Shown here piece by piece: positions 33,223 through 35,941 of a DNA stretch of 35,941 nucleotides. This DNA comes from an uncultured Muribaculaceae bacterium. GTDB lineage: Bacteria > Bacteroidota > Bacteroidia > Bacteroidales > Muribaculaceae. Where the stretch lies: positions 1 to 35,941 of the forward strand of contig CAJUMI010000022.1 of NCBI GenBank assembly GCA_910587545.1, given 5' to 3'. Positions within the stretch are counted from its first letter, which is position 1, and every line of letters begins with the position of its first letter. The notes under the pieces are model-generated. The model had not been told where the DNA came from. It worked only from the letters and a program-made list of their open reading frames with translations, and did not search any database. The position numbers and the translations under genes were made by a program.

Positions 33223-35784
33223 TTAATTTTCAACATGTTGTGGGGTGTCGACTTCAGCGATGATGCGTGTGACGATCTTTCCGGCGTCTTTGTCGTAGTT
33301 GACTTCGACCGTGTTTCCGGGCATCATGGATGCGGTGATGATAAGTTCGGCAAGCTCGTCTTCGAGATATTTCTGAATGGCTCGTTTGAGTGGGCGTGCG
33401 CCGAATTGAATATCATAACCTTTATCGGCGATAAACGCTTTTGCTTCGTCGGTGAGACGGAGTCTGTAGCCGAGAGCCTCGAGCCTGCGGGTGAAGCCCG
33501 CAAGCTCGATGTCGATGATCTTGTAGATGGAGTTTTTGTCGAGCTGGTCGAACATTATTATATCGTCGATTCGGTTAAGGAATTCGGGCGAGAATGCCTT
33601 GTTGAGCGCTTTCTGCAGTACCCCGTGGGTGAATTCCTTGCTGATTTCCCTGGTTGTGAAGCCCACACCTGAACCGAAGTCTTTGAGTTGGCGTGTGCCG
33701 ATGTTTGACGTCATTATGATAATGGTGTTCTTGAAATCGATACGGCGTCCGAGGCTGTCGGTGAGACGGCCTTCGTCCATGACCTGCAACAGAAGATTGA
33801 ACACGTCGGGATGCGCTTTCTCAATCTCGTCAAGCAGGACGACAGAGTAGGGATGACGGCGCACTTTTTCGGTCAGCTGGCCGCCTTCTTCGTAACCGAC
33901 GTAGCCGGGAGGCGCTCCGACAAGACGCGATACGGTGAATTTTTCCATATATTCGCTCATGTCGATGCGTATCAGGGTGTCTGACGAGTCAAAGAGATAT
34001 TCTGCAAGTTTCTTTGCAAGATGAGTTTTGCCCACACCTGTCGGCCCGAGGAACATGAATGTGCCTATGGGCTTGCTGGGGTCCTTTAGGCCGATACGGT
34101 TCCGGTGGATTGCCTTTACTATTTTGGCGACTGCCTCGTCCTGGCCAATTATTGTCCGTTGGAGCGTAGGAGCCATCTCGAGCAGACGTATGCCTTCGGC
34201 CTGTGCGATACGCTGGACCGGTACGCCGGTCATCATGGCGACAACTTCGGCGATCTGCTCTTCGTCGACAGTCTGACGGTTGGCGGCAAGGTCCTTTTCC
34301 CATGCGGCGGTGAGTTCGTCGAGCTTGGCGCTTAGTTCCTGAGCCTTGTTGCGCCATTCGGCTGCCGCGTTGTAGTTGGATGCGCGTGCGGCTTCCTGCT
34401 TACGGCGTTGAGCCTCATCGATTTCTCGTTCGAGTTTGTCGATGTCGTCGGGGACGGCTACGTTGATTATATGGACTCTGGATCCTGCCTCGTCGAGCGC
34501 GTCGATAGCTTTGTCGGGGAAATTGCGGTCTGAAATATATCGGTCAGTGAGTTTTACACATGCGTCGAGGGCTGCGTCGGTATAGGTCACATTGTGATGT
34601 GTCTCATACTGAGCCTTTATGTTGTCGAGTATCCGGCGGGTTTCTTCCGGAGTCGTGGGTTCGACCATGACCTTCTGAAAGCGCCGTTCGAGCGCGCCGT
34701 CTTTTTCTATGTTCTTACGGTATTCGTCAAGCGTGGTCGCGCCGATGCACTGGAGCTCGCCTCGGGCGAGAGCGGGTTTGAGCATGTTTGCCGCATCCAT
34801 CGACCCTTGTGTGTTTCCGGCGCCTACGATGGTGTGGATCTCGTCAATGAAAAGGATTACATCCGTGTTCTTGGACAGTTCATTGAGGATGGCTTTGATG
34901 CGCTCCTCAAATTCTCCGCGATACTTTGTGCCGGCGACTATGGCGGCCATATCGAGAGACACTACGCGTTTGTCGACAAGAATGCGCGGCACCTGCCGCT
35001 TGACAATTCTTAAGGCCAGCCCTTCTACGATAGCCGATTTTCCGACACCGGGCTCGCCGATCAGCACGGGATTGTTTTTTTTGCGGCGGCTGAGGATCTG
35101 GGCGAGACGCTCGATTTCGGTCTCACGGCCTACGACAGGGTCGAGTGCGCCATCGGCTGCGGCACGTGTCATGTCGTGTCCGAACTTGTCAAGCACGGGC
35201 GTATCTGTTTTGCCACGCGCGCGTTTGCCTTTGGCCTGAGACGACCGGTATGGGTCGGCCTGCTGTTTTGACTGATCATCGGGCTTTGGCTGTTCATCAT
35301 CATCGTCGTCGCTGATAAAATCAGATCCTGCAACGGGTTCCGACGTTAAGTCGCCGGCAAGGCTGAACAGTTTGTCGTAGGTGACTCCGGCGTTTAGAAA
35401 AGGCTGTATGAATTTCATGTTTCTTACTTCATAATTATGGAATAAGGCCAACAGTATGTGTAACGTGTCGACTGTCTGTGTCTTGAGCAAACGCGCCTCG
35501 AGAACACTGAGCTTGACGATGCGGTTTGTGAGATCGCTGACGCTTAGTTCTTTAACCGGGCCTGTGGATTCGTTGAAAAGATGTTCGTCCAGCTGCTGCT
35601 TGAGTTCGTATGCCGATGCGGATGCGGATGCTTTCTCGATCAGACGGCTCGGAGAGCTTTCGATGTCAGACAGCATGGCCGCAAGCAAATGGGCCGGACT
35701 GATGCTGCTGTTGTTATGTCGGAGAGCCTCCTTTTTGCTGCGTTCGAGCAGCCGTTGTATATCGCTTGAAAAATTGTTGTCCAT
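33223..35784 (-). CDS. clpC: ATP-dependent Clp protease ATP-binding subunit ClpC
   Basis: 853 aa from the ATG at 35784 (an in-frame TTG two codons earlier is less likely). Double Clp-N repeat at 1-145, then an acidic low-complexity linker (DDDDDEQPKPDD, about 159-170). First AAA+: Walker A GEPGVGKS 243-250, Walker B LFIDE near 311-315. Short UVR-like middle region (EAQRRKQEAARASNYNAAAEWRNKAQEL, ~456-484). Second AAA+: GPTGVGKT 580-587. The loop GVGF (706-709) fits the ClpP-docking tripeptide, so it is ClpC/ClpA-like and not the disaggregase ClpB. It unfolds proteins for ClpP. A near-perfect sigma-54 promoter precedes it. Confidence 0.93.
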   Translation of the reverse strand: MDNNFSSDIQRLLERSKKEALRHNNSSISPAHLLAAMLSDIESSPSRLIEKASASASAYELKQQLDEHLFNESTGPVKELSVSDLTNRIVKLSVLEARLLKTQTVDTLHILLALFHNYEVRNMKFIQPFLNAGVTYDKLFSLAGDLTSEPVAGSDFISDDDDDEQPKPDDQSKQQADPYRSSQAKGKRARGKTDTPVLDKFGHDMTRAAADGALDPVVGRETEIERLAQILSRRKKNNPVLIGEPGVGKSAIVEGLALRIVKRQVPRILVDKRVVSLDMAAIVAGTKYRGEFEERIKAILNELSKNTDVILFIDEIHTIVGAGNTQGSMDAANMLKPALARGELQCIGATTLDEYRKNIEKDGALERRFQKVMVEPTTPEETRRILDNIKAQYETHHNVTYTDAALDACVKLTDRYISDRNFPDKAIDALDEAGSRVHIINVAVPDDIDKLEREIDEAQRRKQEAARASNYNAAAEWRNKAQELSAKLDELTAAWEKDLAANRQTVDEEQIAEVVAMMTGVPVQRIAQAEGIRLLEMAPTLQRTIIGQDEAVAKIVKAIHRNRIGLKDPSKPIGTFMFLGPTGVGKTHLAKKLAEYLFDSSDTLIRIDMSEYMEKFTVSRLVGAPPGYVGYEEGGQLTEKVRRHPYSVVLLDEIEKAHPDVFNLLLQVMDEGRLTDSLGRRIDFKNTIIIMTSNIGTRQLKDFGSGVGFTTREISKEFTHGVLQKALNKAFSPEFLNRIDDIIMFDQLDKNSIYKIIDIELAGFTRRLEALGYRLRLTDEAKAFIADKGYDIQFGARPLKRAIQKYLEDELAELIITASMMPGNTVEVNYDKDAGKIVTRIIAEVDTPQHVEN

Positions 35785-35846
35785 TATCAATTGTAGGTTG
35801 TATTATAAATCTGATGAAATATATAGGATATCATTAATTCATATTA

Positions 35847-35863
35847 AGCAATAACTGTGCCAA
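35847..35863 (-). promoter_or_regulatory. Sigma-54-type (-24/-12) promoter of clpC
   Basis: On the minus strand TTGGCACAGTTATTGCT: YTGGCAC and TTGCW are intact, with GG and GC separated by exactly 10 nt; only the G of CACG is replaced by A. Predicted start near 35836, leaving a leader of about 50 nt before the ATG at 35784. Confidence 0.65.
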
Positions 35864-35941
35864 GAATGGGTATATATCGGCCATATATTTTAGAGCTTGT
35901 TTAAAAACGATTGTTAACAGAAGTGAGTTTTCGGAGAGTAA

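Noticed and set aside
35864..35941. Start of a gene at the right edge
   Set aside because: No reading frame with a start is visible; gyrA lies divergently beside clpC in some Bacteroides, but nothing of it can be seen here.

Overview
The window reads as chromosome of a gut-type Bacteroidales bacterium, perhaps close to Muribaculaceae. The main evidence is the Bacteroidales -7 promoter box TAnnTTTG upstream of many genes, a porQ-cmk-ispH cluster, Bacteroidetes-type lipoproteins, and a clpC with a ClpP-docking loop. Family placement is inference; the phylum is secure. Most of the window is moderately G+C rich. The first ~3.6 kb is visibly A+T richer, as usual for exchangeable surface-polysaccharide loci.

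Layout. (1) 85-5869, minus strand: a surface polysaccharide cluster. Read 5' to 3' it has two small unknown genes, a UDP-glucose/nucleotide-sugar dehydrogenase, a polysaccharide pyruvyl transferase family protein, a Wzx-type flippase and an EpsG/Wzy-type polymerase; it continues past the left edge. Just upstream, 5979-6166 holds two dyad sites in inverted orientation flanking ~145 bp. That segment carries a promoter box pointing AWAY from the cluster, so it looks like an invertible (phase-variable) promoter caught in the OFF position. This is the most interesting signal in the window. (2) 6680-10402, minus strand: porQ, cmk, ispH, a DEDDh exonuclease, a small membrane protein and a small lipoprotein in one tight operon, ending at an intrinsic terminator at 6422-6454. 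(3) 10611-16340, plus strand: a complete tripartite RND drug-type efflux operon (outer membrane factor, lipoprotein adaptor, HAE1 pump), then a 72-aa protein coupled by TAATG to a 30-aa ORF. (4) 17143-19182, minus: htpG with a sigma-54-type promoter. (5) 19311-25358, minus: a Cus/Czc-type heavy-metal RND operon (adaptor with His-rich N-terminus, pump, TolC) preceded by a His/Cys-rich exported small protein. (6) 25457-27982, plus: ftsE and an ABC-F ATPase. (7) 27905-31531, minus: a four-gene unit of GHL10 glycosidase-like protein, GT2, phosphoribosyltransferase and HAD phosphatase with two 22-bp overlaps. (8) 31766-35784, minus: a lipoprotein, a PlsC-type acyltransferase and clpC, the last with a second sigma-54-type promoter.

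How the parts relate: the left cluster makes and exports a surface glycan and may switch on and off by DNA inversion. The two RND systems give the envelope drug and metal efflux. htpG and clpC, two protein quality-control genes 16 kb apart, share near-consensus -24/-12 elements, which suggests a common sigma-54 stress regulon. No rRNA, tRNA, CRISPR array, insertion sequence or recombinase gene was recognised here.
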